Of a stretch of 64,000 nucleotides of DNA, positions 19,911 to 30,065 are shown in pieces. Origin of the DNA: Pedomonas mirosovicensis (lineage in GTDB: Bacteria; Pseudomonadota; Alphaproteobacteria; Sphingomonadales; Sphingomonadaceae); contig NZ_JAKFIA010000001.1 in the NCBI RefSeq assembly GCF_022569295.1, positions 77,001-141,000 of the forward strand, in the 5' to 3' direction. The position numbers and the translations under genes are program-made. Under the pieces are notes generated by a model that saw nothing but the letters and a program-made list of their open reading frames with translations, was not told the DNA's origin and did no database searches. Within the stretch, counting starts at the first letter, position 1. The number at the start of each line of letters is the position of its first letter.

Positions 19911-20641
19911 TCTGCGCCTTCTAACGCCAGGGCTCGCCTTTCGGCTGCAACTTCAAGACGCTGGGCCGCCAACTCCGCCCGCATTCGCATGAGGAGCGTC
20001 GTGACGAAGAACAACAGATATGCCAGCGCCATAATCAACAGGGGAGTCAGCATGGCCGGATGAATGGTCGAACCACCGCTGCGAAATACGCTCGCCGGCT
20101 GATGCAGCGTATTCCACCAATCGACCGAGAACTTGATGATCGGCAGGTTGATCGCTCCCACCAGCGCGAGAATCGCAGCCGCACGGGCAGCGCGCTGGCG
20201 ATCGTCAAAGGCCGACCAGAGCGCCATATAGCCCAGATACACAAACAAAAGGACCAGAACAGAGGTCATGCGCGCGTCCCATTGCCACCATGTACCCCAG
20301 GTTGGCTTACCCCAAAATGAACCGGTAATCAGACAGATGGCGGTAAAGGTGGCGCCGATGGGCGCAGCGGCCCTGGCGCATACGTCCGCCAGCGGGTGCC
20401 GCCAGACGATGGAGACAAGGCTGGCGACCGCAATGGTGGCGTAGGCGCCAAGCGCCAGCCACGCAGCCGGCACATGGACGTACATGATCCGAACGGTATC
20501 GCGCTGCAGGTAGTCGATGGGGCTGGCGACCAGCGCATAATAGAGCCCGAAGGCGAAGGCGATCAGCGTCGCCGCCGCCGTCCACGGCTGCACCGCGCGC
20601 GCGATGCGGAGGAAACGGGCTGGATTTGCGAATCTGTGCAT
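19907..20641 (-). CDS. ccmC: haem exporter membrane protein CcmC
   Basis: 244-aa inner membrane protein with six predicted helices that loads haem onto CcmE. The WWD domain WGTWWQWDARMTS lies in an outer loop, and two haem-ligand histidines are in MYVHVPAAWLAL and WNTLHQPAS. It lies 19 bp after ccmB and overlaps ccmD by 4 bp. Confidence 0.96.
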   Translation of the reverse strand: MHRFANPARFLRIARAVQPWTAAATLIAFAFGLYYALVASPIDYLQRDTVRIMYVHVPAAWLALGAYATIAVASLVSIVWRHPLADVCARAAAPIGATFTAICLITGSFWGKPTWGTWWQWDARMTSVLVLLFVYLGYMALWSAFDDRQRAARAAAILALVGAINLPIIKFSVDWWNTLHQPASVFRSGGSTIHPAMLTPLLIMALAYLLFFVTTLLMRMRAELAAQRLEVAAERRALALEGAE

Positions 20642-20660
20642 AGGTGCGCGCCGTATAACA

Positions 20661-21317
20661 TTATTCCATTGCTGCGCGGAGCCCCGCGGCTGCGGCGAAT
20701 GGGCTCACCGCCAAAGCCAGCAGGGTTGTGGCCGCCAGCCACCTGAGCGCCGATGCGCCCGCCAGGGGATCGGCAACGCCCACGCCGAAGATCAGCGTCG
20801 GCACCGCCAGCGGCAGAACGAGGAGGCTGATGAGCACCCCGCCCCGCCGCACGCCGACCGTGAGCGCCGCCGCCACCGCGCCGATGGCGGACAGGGCAGG
20901 CGTGCCAAGCACCAGCCCCAGCAGCAGCGCACCCCACAGGTCTACCGGAGCGCCCAGCATGGCCGCAGTGATCGGCGTCAACATGACGAGAGGCAGCGCT
21001 GTCGTCAGCCAGTGAGCGATCAACTTGGCGATGGCGACCGCCTCCAGGCTCTGGCCGGAGACCACCAGCTGCTCCAGCGTCCCGTCCTCCGCGTCCGGCT
21101 GGAACAGGCGTTCCAGGCTGAGGAGGCAGGCCAACAGCGCCGACACCCAGATGATGCCCGAGGCGATCCGCAGCAATACCTGCGGCTCCGGCCCCACGGC
21201 GAAGGGAAACAGGCTGGCGACAATGACGAAGAAGATAAGCGCGATGGCCCCGCCGCCGCGCTCGGCCCAGACCAGCTGCAGCTCCCGCCGCACCAGGGTG
21301 AAGACGCCCCCGCTCAT
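20661..21317 (-). CDS. ccmB: haem exporter permease CcmB
   Basis: 218-aa permease subunit of the CcmAB ABC complex with six hydrophobic segments. Typical features are the N-terminal LVRRELQLVWAERGG, FFVIVASLFPFAVGP, and the cytoplasmic segment LFQPDAEDGTLEQLVVSG. Its start overlaps the ccmA stop as ATGA. Confidence 0.95.
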   Translation of the reverse strand: MSGGVFTLVRRELQLVWAERGGGAIALIFFVIVASLFPFAVGPEPQVLLRIASGIIWVSALLACLLSLERLFQPDAEDGTLEQLVVSGQSLEAVAIAKLIAHWLTTALPLVMLTPITAAMLGAPVDLWGALLLGLVLGTPALSAIGAVAAALTVGVRRGGVLISLLVLPLAVPTLIFGVGVADPLAGASALRWLAATTLLALAVSPFAAAAGLRAAME

Positions 21318-21919
21318 GCCCGGCCCCCGAGCAGGAGGGTGTCCGCGCCCTCCAAGGGCAACGGCGTGTGGCTGGTGGCGACGATCATGCCGCCCGCCGC
21401 CCGGTGATCGGCAAACACCGGCCCGAGCCGTTCAACCGAGGCCGCATCCAGGCCTACCGTGGGCTCGTCCAGCAACCAGAGCTGGGTGTTGCTCGCCAGC
21501 ACCCGCGCCAGCGCCGTGCGCCGCTTCTGTCCGGAGGAGAGCAGCCGCGCCGGCACGTCCCACAGCGGCGCAATGCCCACTGCCGCCACGGCGGCCTCCA
21601 CGCGCGCCTCGGCGACCTTGCGCGACGGCGCGGCGAGCCCGGCCCAAAACAGTAGGTTCTCCGCCACGCTCAGCACCGGCTTCAGGGCGTTGTCGTGGCC
21701 GAGGTAGGCGATGCGTTCCGGCCGCTCGATGGTGCCCGCCTCAGGACGCAGCGTGCCCGCCAGCAGCTTCAAGAGGCTGGACTTGCCCGCGCCGTTCGGC
21801 CCCGTCACCAGCAGCGCCGCGCCGGGCGCAACGGCAAGACTCAGCCGCGCAAAAACGGTTCGGCCGCCACGCCGACAGGCAACGGCCTCGGCGCGCAGTG
21901 CAAGGGGGGCTGCACTCAT
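21314..21919 (-). CDS. ccmA: haem exporter ATPase CcmA
   Basis: 201-aa ABC ATPase that powers release of holo-CcmE. The Walker A is [16 protein letters not shown], the signature LSSGQKRRTALARVL and the Walker B LWLLDEPTVGLD, with the switch His in VATSHTPLPL. It is first in a run of nine ccm genes on the minus strand and divergent from acnA across 535 bp. Confidence 0.95.
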   Translation of the reverse strand: MSAAPLALRAEAVACRRGGRTVFARLSLAVAPGAALLVTGPNGAGKSSLLKLLAGTLRPEAGTIERPERIAYLGHDNALKPVLSVAENLLFWAGLAAPSRKVAEARVEAAVAAVGIAPLWDVPARLLSSGQKRRTALARVLASNTQLWLLDEPTVGLDAASVERLGPVFADHRAAGGMIVATSHTPLPLEGADTLLLGGRA

Positions 21920-22454
21920 GGGCGCACCCTAGCGGGCGCGCCCCATAGCACAAGTCTGTTCCGGCAACCGCCGGACGGGATGGGGAGAGCCAAGGCGGCG
22001 CACCCGGCGCAAGGACGCGCCTGCCGCGCGCACAACCGCGCCCCGGCACCGCCAAGTCCTTGCCCCTCCTGCACCATACGTCGAGCCCCCCGATCCGATC
22101 GTTTGTCCCTCGTTAGAAACCGGCAGGGCCGCTTGTCGAGAAAAATTATTCCCGAGTCGGGCTCCCGCCCCGATGGCGCGCGCCGTGCTTGCCACGTGCC
22201 TACCTATAAAGGTGGATACCGCTCCTCCCGGCCGACCGGGAACCTAGTCCACGCCAATCGCTTTGCGCTTGTGTGCGGCACGGCGGAATGCTTCTGCGCG
22301 ACAACAGCCGCTCCCTGCTCAGTTTTCCGGCAAAACATAGGGATTGACTGCCGAGCGGGGGCATGTCTGCCAGCCCTTCACAATTGCGCTGCGTTGCGGC
22401 AAAAAGCCCGCGACGGATCGGACACGTGCATCTGTACAATCAAGGAGAGCAGGT
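21920..22454. other. divergent intergenic region between ccmA and acnA
   Basis: 535 bp with no credible gene. It should carry the ccm promoter (leftward) and the acnA promoter (rightward). An AAGGAGAG ribosome site lies about 6 nt before the acnA ATG. I could not assign -35/-10 boxes with confidence. The open frame that runs into acnA from 22344 has no family similarity before residue 38. Confidence 0.5.
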
Positions 22455-25145
<2,691 letters not shown>

Positions 25146-25175
25146 CAGCCTCCGGCTACCTGCCGAAAAGAAACG

Positions 25176-25205
25176 GGGCGGTCCTTCGGGGCCGCCCTTT
25201 TTCTT
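25176..25205 (+). terminator. intrinsic terminator of acnA
   Basis: Nine-pair stem (GGGCGGTCC with GGGCCGCCC, one G-T pair) closed by a TTCG tetraloop and followed by six T, 30 bp after the acnA stop. Confidence 0.9.
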
Positions 25206-25222
25206 TGGTTCAGAATTCTCTT

Positions 25223-25392
25223 TGCAGAGGGTCTTGGGCCCTCCGCACCCCCTGATTTTTCGAGCCGCGTTTCCGGCGCGTGCCGACAGGCAAACCGGAA
25301 TAAAAAGGATGCACCCGGCTCATGCAGAGTGCATCCCCAAAAAAACGGAAGGGAGGTTGCCAAGAGGGGTGAATCCCTCCTGCAAAAAAACA
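25223..25392. repeat. composite hairpin repeat, copy C (diverged)
   Basis: Left hairpin at 25223-25247 is an imperfect version (TGCAGAGGGTC / GGCCCTCCGCA). The middle holds GCCGCGTTTCCGG, as in copy D, and a hairpin GGATGCAC / GTGCATCC at 25307-25336 containing GCACCCGGC. The right end has AAAACGGAAGGGAGG pairing with CCCTCCTGCA. It lies between acnA, which has its own terminator, and the convergent gene ending at 25407. Confidence 0.75.
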
Positions 25393-25406
25393 GCAAAGCC
25401 AACAAC

Positions 25407-25865
25407 CTATCGCGCTGCCAGGAGACTCTGGCCGGGGGAGCCGTCCGCGTTCAGGGCCGTCAACTCCTCGACCGTGCCGTCGCGTTTGACGAGGCAGTAG
25501 AACTGACGCGGGCTGTCAGCGCCGGCGGGGCTGGCCGCCAACCATACCTTGAAGCGCCGCCCGCCGCCGCCGATGCGATCGAGGTCAAGGGCGTTGGGCG
25601 CGAGCCCTTCGACCTGCCGGGCCACGCTCGCCCGGCAGGCGGCGACGGCCTCGGACTGGTCGTCCGCAAAGGCAGGGGAAGCCGCACCGAACATAAGCGC
25701 GGCAAAAGACAGGAACGCAGGAACAAGGCCGGACGCCAGAGCCTTGTCCGATCTGATCGCATCAGATCGGGGCTCTACCTCTTTTGTTGGCCGCACTTTC
25801 TTAACCGCAGGGTGTACCGCCCTGGTCGAAAGCTGCTCCAGGTGACGACGGGAAGGACGGGCCAT
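25407..25865 (-). CDS. exported or membrane-anchored protein of unknown function
   Basis: 152-aa protein. Residues 1-44 are polar and basic (MARPSRRHLEQLSTRAVHPAVKK and onward). A hydrophobic stretch GLVPAFLSFAALMFGAASPAFA follows, ending in a good signal-peptidase site before DDQSEAV, then a mature domain of about 85 residues with two cysteines (VAACRAS, QFYCLVK) and an RIGGGGRRFKVWL strand. The N-region is unusually long for a signal peptide. The ATG at 25865 has AGAGGAG upstream; a longer start at 25940 would read through the inverted repeat at 25925-25964. A perfect 10-bp inverted repeat also lies inside the gene at 25748-25770, in the N-terminal extension. No family recognised. Confidence 0.65.
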   Translation of the reverse strand: MARPSRRHLEQLSTRAVHPAVKKVRPTKEVEPRSDAIRSDKALASGLVPAFLSFAALMFGAASPAFADDQSEAVAACRASVARQVEGLAPNALDLDRIGGGGRRFKVWLAASPAGADSPRQFYCLVKRDGTVEELTALNADGSPGQSLLAAR

Positions 25866-25924
25866 GACTGATCTCCTCTGAACCCTGGCCGGGAGCCTGA
25901 ACGGGAAGGCTCCCGAGTCGTTAC

Positions 25925-25964
25925 CTGCATATACAATCATATTCGGATTTAATTGTATATGCAG
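25925..25964. promoter_or_regulatory. AT-rich perfect 13-bp inverted repeat, candidate operator
   Basis: CTGCATATACAAT at 25925-25937 and its exact complement ATTGTATATGCAG at 25952-25964 are separated by 14 bp. The site lies 60 bp upstream of the start of the leftward gene at 25865 and 89 bp downstream of the marR stop. It is strikingly AT-rich for this genome. The half-site TTGTATA resembles operators of some GntR-type regulators, but the owner is unknown. It could also fold as a hairpin in a transcript. Confidence 0.6.
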
Positions 25965-26052
25965 TTATTGCGGGCGAGACGAAAATAGCTCGCCCATGCA
26001 CGCCTGATGGCTGCCGGGTCAGCGAGAAAGCAAAGCGGTCAGGGGATGGGGA

Positions 26053-26514
26053 TCAGGCGGTACGGAGCCGGCTCAGCACGTCATCAAGGGCACCGTGCAG
26101 CGTGGCGGTGCCGCCCTCGCCCAGCAGTTCCTCCAGCTGCGACTGCGCCGTCTTCCAGTGCGGCACGGCGGCGCGCAAGGTTTCCAGTCCCGCCTCGGTG
26201 AGCCGTGCTTCGCGTTGGCGGCGGTCCGCCTCGCTCACGACCAGCGTGATCCAGCCTTTGTCCGCCAGCGGACGCAGGTTGCGGGTAACGGTGCTAGGAT
26301 CCATCACCATCTGCTCGCCAAGCTGGGAGACCGTGGGGTTCTTCAGGAACCAGATGTGCGCCAGGATGCTGAACTGGTTGGTGGAAAGGCCCGACGGGGC
26401 CAGGGCGTGGTCATAGATCTGGGTGATGCGGCGCGCGAGTTTGCGAAGCCGCAGGAAGGAGCAATCATCCAGACTGTAGGTTGGCCGCATCACGGGCTCC
26501 ACCATTTCGTGCAT
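26053..26514 (-). CDS. MarR-family transcriptional regulator
   Basis: 153-aa winged-helix protein. The recognition region reads STNQFSILAHIWFLKNPTVSQLGEQMVMDPSTVTRNLRPLADKGWI, and the wing SEADRRQREARLTEAGLE is characteristic of MarR proteins. Flanking helices give the dimer interface. Possible starts are a TTG at 26520, ATG at 26514 and ATG at 26490; I chose 26514. It is divergent from the fatty acid desaturase gene with 182 bp between starts, the usual layout for a regulator and its target. The ligand is unknown. Confidence 0.9.
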   Translation of the reverse strand: MHEMVEPVMRPTYSLDDCSFLRLRKLARRITQIYDHALAPSGLSTNQFSILAHIWFLKNPTVSQLGEQMVMDPSTVTRNLRPLADKGWITLVVSEADRRQREARLTEAGLETLRAAVPHWKTAQSQLEELLGEGGTATLHGALDDVLSRLRTA

Positions 26515-26590
26515 TTGCAACTATCTGCCCCGGCAGCTTCCGGGTCAAGCCGGTGCCTGCCATCATCCTTTGGCCAGATCTGTGTCCTAA

Positions 26591-26600
26591 TGTGGCCACA
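26591..26600. promoter_or_regulatory. 10-bp palindrome between marR-type gene and desaturase
   Basis: TGTGGCCACA is a perfect palindrome in the 182-bp divergent region between the MarR-type gene and the desaturase. It is a candidate half-operator only; the region is GC-rich and short palindromes are expected by chance. Confidence 0.25.
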
Positions 26601-26696
26601 CGGCCGCGCGAAAGTGCAGGCTCAACGGGAAAGCCGGAACCTGCGCGGCAGGGGCCAGCCGTTTCCTGCCGTGAAGATACTGTTCGAAGGCGCGAG

Positions 26697-27788
26697 ATGA
26701 ACGCTTATACCGCCGTAAGGCCCGCAGAAACGGAAGTACCGGCCCCGGCCCGCAAGTCGGCCGAGGACCAGGACCTGCTGCGCGCGGCCGGCAAGATTGC
26801 GCGCGATCTGGGCAAGCCCAACGCCGCCATCTACTACGCCGACCTCATCGCCTGCGTCGTTCTTGGCTACGGCGCGCTGGCGCTGACCATCGCCAGCGCC
26901 ACATGGGGCCTGAAGCTGGCCCTCGGGGCCTTCGCGGTGCTGGCGCTCTACCGGGCGCTCGGCTTCATCCACGAGCTGTCCCACCTGAACCCGCGCGCCA
27001 TGCCGGGCTTCCGCCGCTTCTGGAACGCGATCGTCGGCGTGCCGCTGATGATCCCCTCGTTCATGTATGAAGGGGTGCACAACATCCACCACGCCCGCAC
27101 GCGCTACGGCACGGCGGAGGACCCGGAATACCTGCCGCTGGCCCTGATGCCGCCGCGCATGCTGGTGCTGTTCCTGCTCACCTCGGCGCTGGCCCCGGTC
27201 GGCCTGCTGCTGCGCTACGGCATCCTCGCGCCGCTTTCCCTGCTCTCGCGCAAGTTCCGCCGCATCGTGGTGGAGCGCTACTCGTCCCTCGTCATCAACC
27301 CGGCCTTCCGCCGCGACCCGAAGGAGCGCATGGCCCACAAGGACTGGCCGCTGTGGGAGGCGCTGACCAGCGTCTACGCCATCGGCTGGCTGGCGCTGAC
27401 CGCAACCGGCACCCTCCATTGGTCCATCCTGCTCACTGTCATGGCCGTGATCTCGGGCGTTGCCGTGCTCAACCAGGTCCGCACCCTCGTTGCCCACCTG
27501 TGGGAGAACGAGGGCGAGCAGATGAGCCTCACCCAGCAGTTCCTCGACAGCGCCAACGTGCCGCCGCCGAACCCGCTGGCCGCCATCTGGGCTCCCGTCG
27601 GCCTGCGCTACCACGCCATCCATCACCTGCTGCCCGCCGTGCCCTACCACAACCTCGGCAAAGCCCACCGCGCGCTGATGCAGCAGTTCGGCACCCAGAG
27701 CACCTACAACCGCGCCAACTACACCGGCCTGTGGACGCTGTGCCGGGGGCTGGTCAGCAGCTCGTTCCGCAAGCACGCGGGCCGGTAG
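26697..27788 (+). CDS. membrane fatty acid desaturase family protein
   Basis: 363-aa membrane di-iron enzyme with the three histidine boxes of the desaturase superfamily: HELSH, HNIHH and the C-terminal HAIHH (followed by LLPAVPYHNLGKAH). Four or more hydrophobic segments lie between them. Members insert double bonds or hydroxyls into acyl chains or carotenoids using O2; the exact substrate cannot be read. I chose the ATG at 26697 because the family-like sequence starts there; the open frame extends upstream to 26481 without similarity. It is probably under the divergent MarR regulator, possibly to tune membrane fluidity. Confidence 0.88.
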   Translation: MNAYTAVRPAETEVPAPARKSAEDQDLLRAAGKIARDLGKPNAAIYYADLIACVVLGYGALALTIASATWGLKLALGAFAVLALYRALGFIHELSHLNPRAMPGFRRFWNAIVGVPLMIPSFMYEGVHNIHHARTRYGTAEDPEYLPLALMPPRMLVLFLLTSALAPVGLLLRYGILAPLSLLSRKFRRIVVERYSSLVINPAFRRDPKERMAHKDWPLWEALTSVYAIGWLALTATGTLHWSILLTVMAVISGVAVLNQVRTLVAHLWENEGEQMSLTQQFLDSANVPPPNPLAAIWAPVGLRYHAIHHLLPAVPYHNLGKAHRALMQQFGTQSTYNRANYTGLWTLCRGLVSSSFRKHAGR

Positions 27789-27811
27789 GGGTTTTTCTGG
27801 CTTTTTGGCTT

Positions 27812-28075
27812 TGCAGGAGGGTCTTGACCCTCCTGCACCTCCCGATCGCTTTGACGGGCCGTGTTTCCGGAGACTTCTGGAAACACGGCTTTTCATTTGG
27901 ATGTGATGGGACGCACCCGGCCAGATCTGGCTGGCGCGCAATAATGGGAGCGGATGCTCCTTAAGCTCATTCAATGTGCACTGGGAGCGAGAGAAATAAG
28001 GGCGCTGCGCTTCCGCCCGCGCGGTCCAATAAACGAAAGGGGGTGCAGGGGGTCCGAGACCCCCTGCAAACAATC
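27812..28075. repeat. composite hairpin repeat, copy D (longest)
   Basis: Three hairpins lie in one element. The left one at 27812-27837 is identical to that of copy B. A middle one at 27859-27888 has 10-bp perfect arms (CCGTGTTTCC / GGAAACACGG). The right one at 28044-28068 has 11-bp perfect arms (TGCAGGGGGTC / GACCCCCTGCA) and a CGA loop, preceded by AAACGAAAGGGGG. A block GGGACGCACCC at 27908-27918 occurs inverted in copy E. The whole 301-bp gap between the desaturase and the convergent htpG is essentially this element. Confidence 0.87.
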
Positions 28076-28089
28076 CCTACCAATCGCGA

Positions 28090-29964
28090 CTACTGCGCCA
28101 GTCGCAGCAGCACGTCGCTCATGCGCTTGGAGAAGCCGGGGAGGTCCGGCAGCGGCTCGCCTTCCAAGATGCGGGCTTGATCGAGCAGCAGCTGGCTGGC
28201 CAGCGCAATGGTGTCGTACTGGCCTTCCTGCCCGGAGCGCTCGGCCAGTTGCTTGACCAGCGCGTGGCGCGGATTGATTTCGAGCACACGCGGCGCGATC
28301 GCGTTCAGGCGGTCGTGGGCCTTAAGCATGCGGCTGAGGCGCAGGTCCATGTCGCCTTCATCCGCCACAAGGCAGACGGGGCTGTCGGTCAGCCGCTCGG
28401 AGGCGCGGATGTCCTTCACCGAATCGCCAAGCACGCCCTTCATCACGGCGATGAGGCGGGAGACATCCGTCTCCGGCGCGGCCTCGCCCAGATCCTTCGC
28501 CTCGCCGAGCGCAGAGAGGTCGGCGCTGGAGGCCTTGGTGATAGACTGGAGCGGCTTGCCGTCAAACTCGGTAACGACGCCCAGCCAGAAATCGTCGATG
28601 GGGTCGGTCAGCAGCAGCACCTCGATGCCGCGCGCCTTGAAGCCTTCCAGTTGCGGGCTGGAGGCCGCGCCTTCCTCGGTCGTCAGGTAGTAGATGGCCT
28701 TCTGGCCTTCCTTCATGCGGGAGATGTACTCGCCAAGGCTGGTCCAGCCCTCAACGCCGGTCGACTTGAAACGGGTGAGCTTGAGGATGTCGTCCCGGCG
28801 GTCGAAGTCCTCATAGAGGCCTTCCTTCAGCACCTTGCCGAACTGGCCCCAGAACTTGGCGTAGGTCTCGGGCTCGTTCTCGGCCATCTTGGCAAGGTCG
28901 CCCAGTACCTTGCCGGTGATGGCCTTCTTCATCGCCGCCAGCACCGGATTGTGCTGGAGCATCTCACGGGAGATGTTGAGGGCCAGGTCCTGTGCGTCGA
29001 CGACGCCGCGCATGAAGCGCAGGTAAGCGGGCAGCAGCTCTTCGCAGTCGTCGGTGATGAAGACGCGCTTCACATAGAGCTTCACCTTCGATTTGCGCTC
29101 GGGGTCGTAGAGATCGAACGGTGCCTGGCTCGGCGTGAACAGCAGGCAGGTGTATTCCAGCTTGCCCTCGGCCCGGAAGTGGAGCGTCCGCAGCGGCTCA
29201 TCGAACAGGCCGGAGGTGTGGCGGTAGAACTCGGCGTAGTCCTTTTCCTCGATTTCGGACTTGGGCCGGGTCCACAGCGCCTTGGCGGTGTTGACCGTGT
29301 CCGCCGCCTCGCTGCCCTCGGTCAGCTTGATCGGGATGGCGATGTGGTCCGAATAGGTGCGGATGATGGAGGACAGGCGGTATTTCTCCAGGAACTCCGC
29401 CGCGTCCTCCTTCATGTGGAGGGTGATGGTGGTGCCGGTGGCGTCGCGCGTCGCAGGCTCCACGGTGAAGCTGCCAAGGCCGTCGGACTCCCACGCAAAG
29501 GCTTCGTCAGACCCGGCGCGGCGGCTGACCACCCGCACCTTGTCCGCCACCATGAAGGCTGAATAGAAGCCGACGCCAAACTGGCCGATAAGATCAGGCG
29601 CGCTGCTCTTGGTCTCCGCGCCCTTCACCGCCTCCATAAACCGGGCGGTGCCGGAGCGGGCAATGGTGCCCAGGTTCTCGATCAGGTCTTCGCGGCTCAT
29701 GCCGATGCCGGTGTCGGACAGCGTCAGCGTCTTGGCCGCCTTGTCGATGGTAATGACAATCTCCAGCGGGGTGTCGCCCAGCAACTCCGGCCGGGTCAGC
29801 GCCTCGTAGCGCCGCCGGTCACAGGCGTCCGCCGCGTTGGAGATCAGCTCGCGCAGGAAAATCTCACGCTCGGAATAAACCGAGTGCACCATCATGTGCA
29901 GCAACCGGGCCACTTCGGCCTGGAAGCCGAAGCTCTCGGATTTTACCGCGTCACGATCGGCCAT
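28090..29964 (-). CDS. htpG: molecular chaperone HtpG (Hsp90)
   Basis: 624-aa bacterial Hsp90, a cytoplasmic ATP-dependent dimeric chaperone. The N-terminal GHKL ATPase motifs are ELISNAADACDRRRYEAL (the family normally has NASDA; here NAADA), SDTGIGMSREDLIENLGTIARSGT and GQFGVGFYSAFMVAD. The middle domain has FDLYDPERKSKVKLYVKRVFI. The length equals the E. coli protein. I chose the ATG at 29964 with GGGGAA upstream; the open frame continues to 30312 without similarity. A DUF4340 gene lies 101 bp upstream on the same strand. Confidence 0.96.
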   Translation of the reverse strand: MADRDAVKSESFGFQAEVARLLHMMVHSVYSEREIFLRELISNAADACDRRRYEALTRPELLGDTPLEIVITIDKAAKTLTLSDTGIGMSREDLIENLGTIARSGTARFMEAVKGAETKSSAPDLIGQFGVGFYSAFMVADKVRVVSRRAGSDEAFAWESDGLGSFTVEPATRDATGTTITLHMKEDAAEFLEKYRLSSIIRTYSDHIAIPIKLTEGSEAADTVNTAKALWTRPKSEIEEKDYAEFYRHTSGLFDEPLRTLHFRAEGKLEYTCLLFTPSQAPFDLYDPERKSKVKLYVKRVFITDDCEELLPAYLRFMRGVVDAQDLALNISREMLQHNPVLAAMKKAITGKVLGDLAKMAENEPETYAKFWGQFGKVLKEGLYEDFDRRDDILKLTRFKSTGVEGWTSLGEYISRMKEGQKAIYYLTTEEGAASSPQLEGFKARGIEVLLLTDPIDDFWLGVVTEFDGKPLQSITKASSADLSALGEAKDLGEAAPETDVSRLIAVMKGVLGDSVKDIRASERLTDSPVCLVADEGDMDLRLSRMLKAHDRLNAIAPRVLEINPRHALVKQLAERSGQEGQYDTIALASQLLLDQARILEGEPLPDLPGFSKRMSDVLLRLAQ

Positions 29965-30020
29965 AACGTTCCCATTCCCCTTTCGTCGAAGATGAAATTC
30001 CTGCGTGTCATGTAAGGAAG

Positions 30021-30045
30021 CCGGGGCTGAATCTAAAGAGGCAAG
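30021..30045 (-). promoter_or_regulatory. candidate heat-shock (sigma-32) promoter for htpG
   Basis: Read leftward, CTTGCCT (30045-30039), a 12-bp spacer and CCCCGGCT (from 30026) resemble the sigma-32 pattern CTTGAAA / CCCCATNT. It would start transcription about 45-50 bp before the htpG ATG. The match is partial, so this is only suggestive. Confidence 0.3.
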
Positions 30046-30065
30046 CGCCCCGGCGCGCGTGAGCC

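Noticed and set aside
22153-22159. CGAGTCG motif resembling the GcrA/CcrM cell-cycle promoter motif, also near 15599 and 25914
   Set aside because: Two of the three copies point away from any gene start and the third is about 300 bp from acnA; short GANTC matches are expected by chance.
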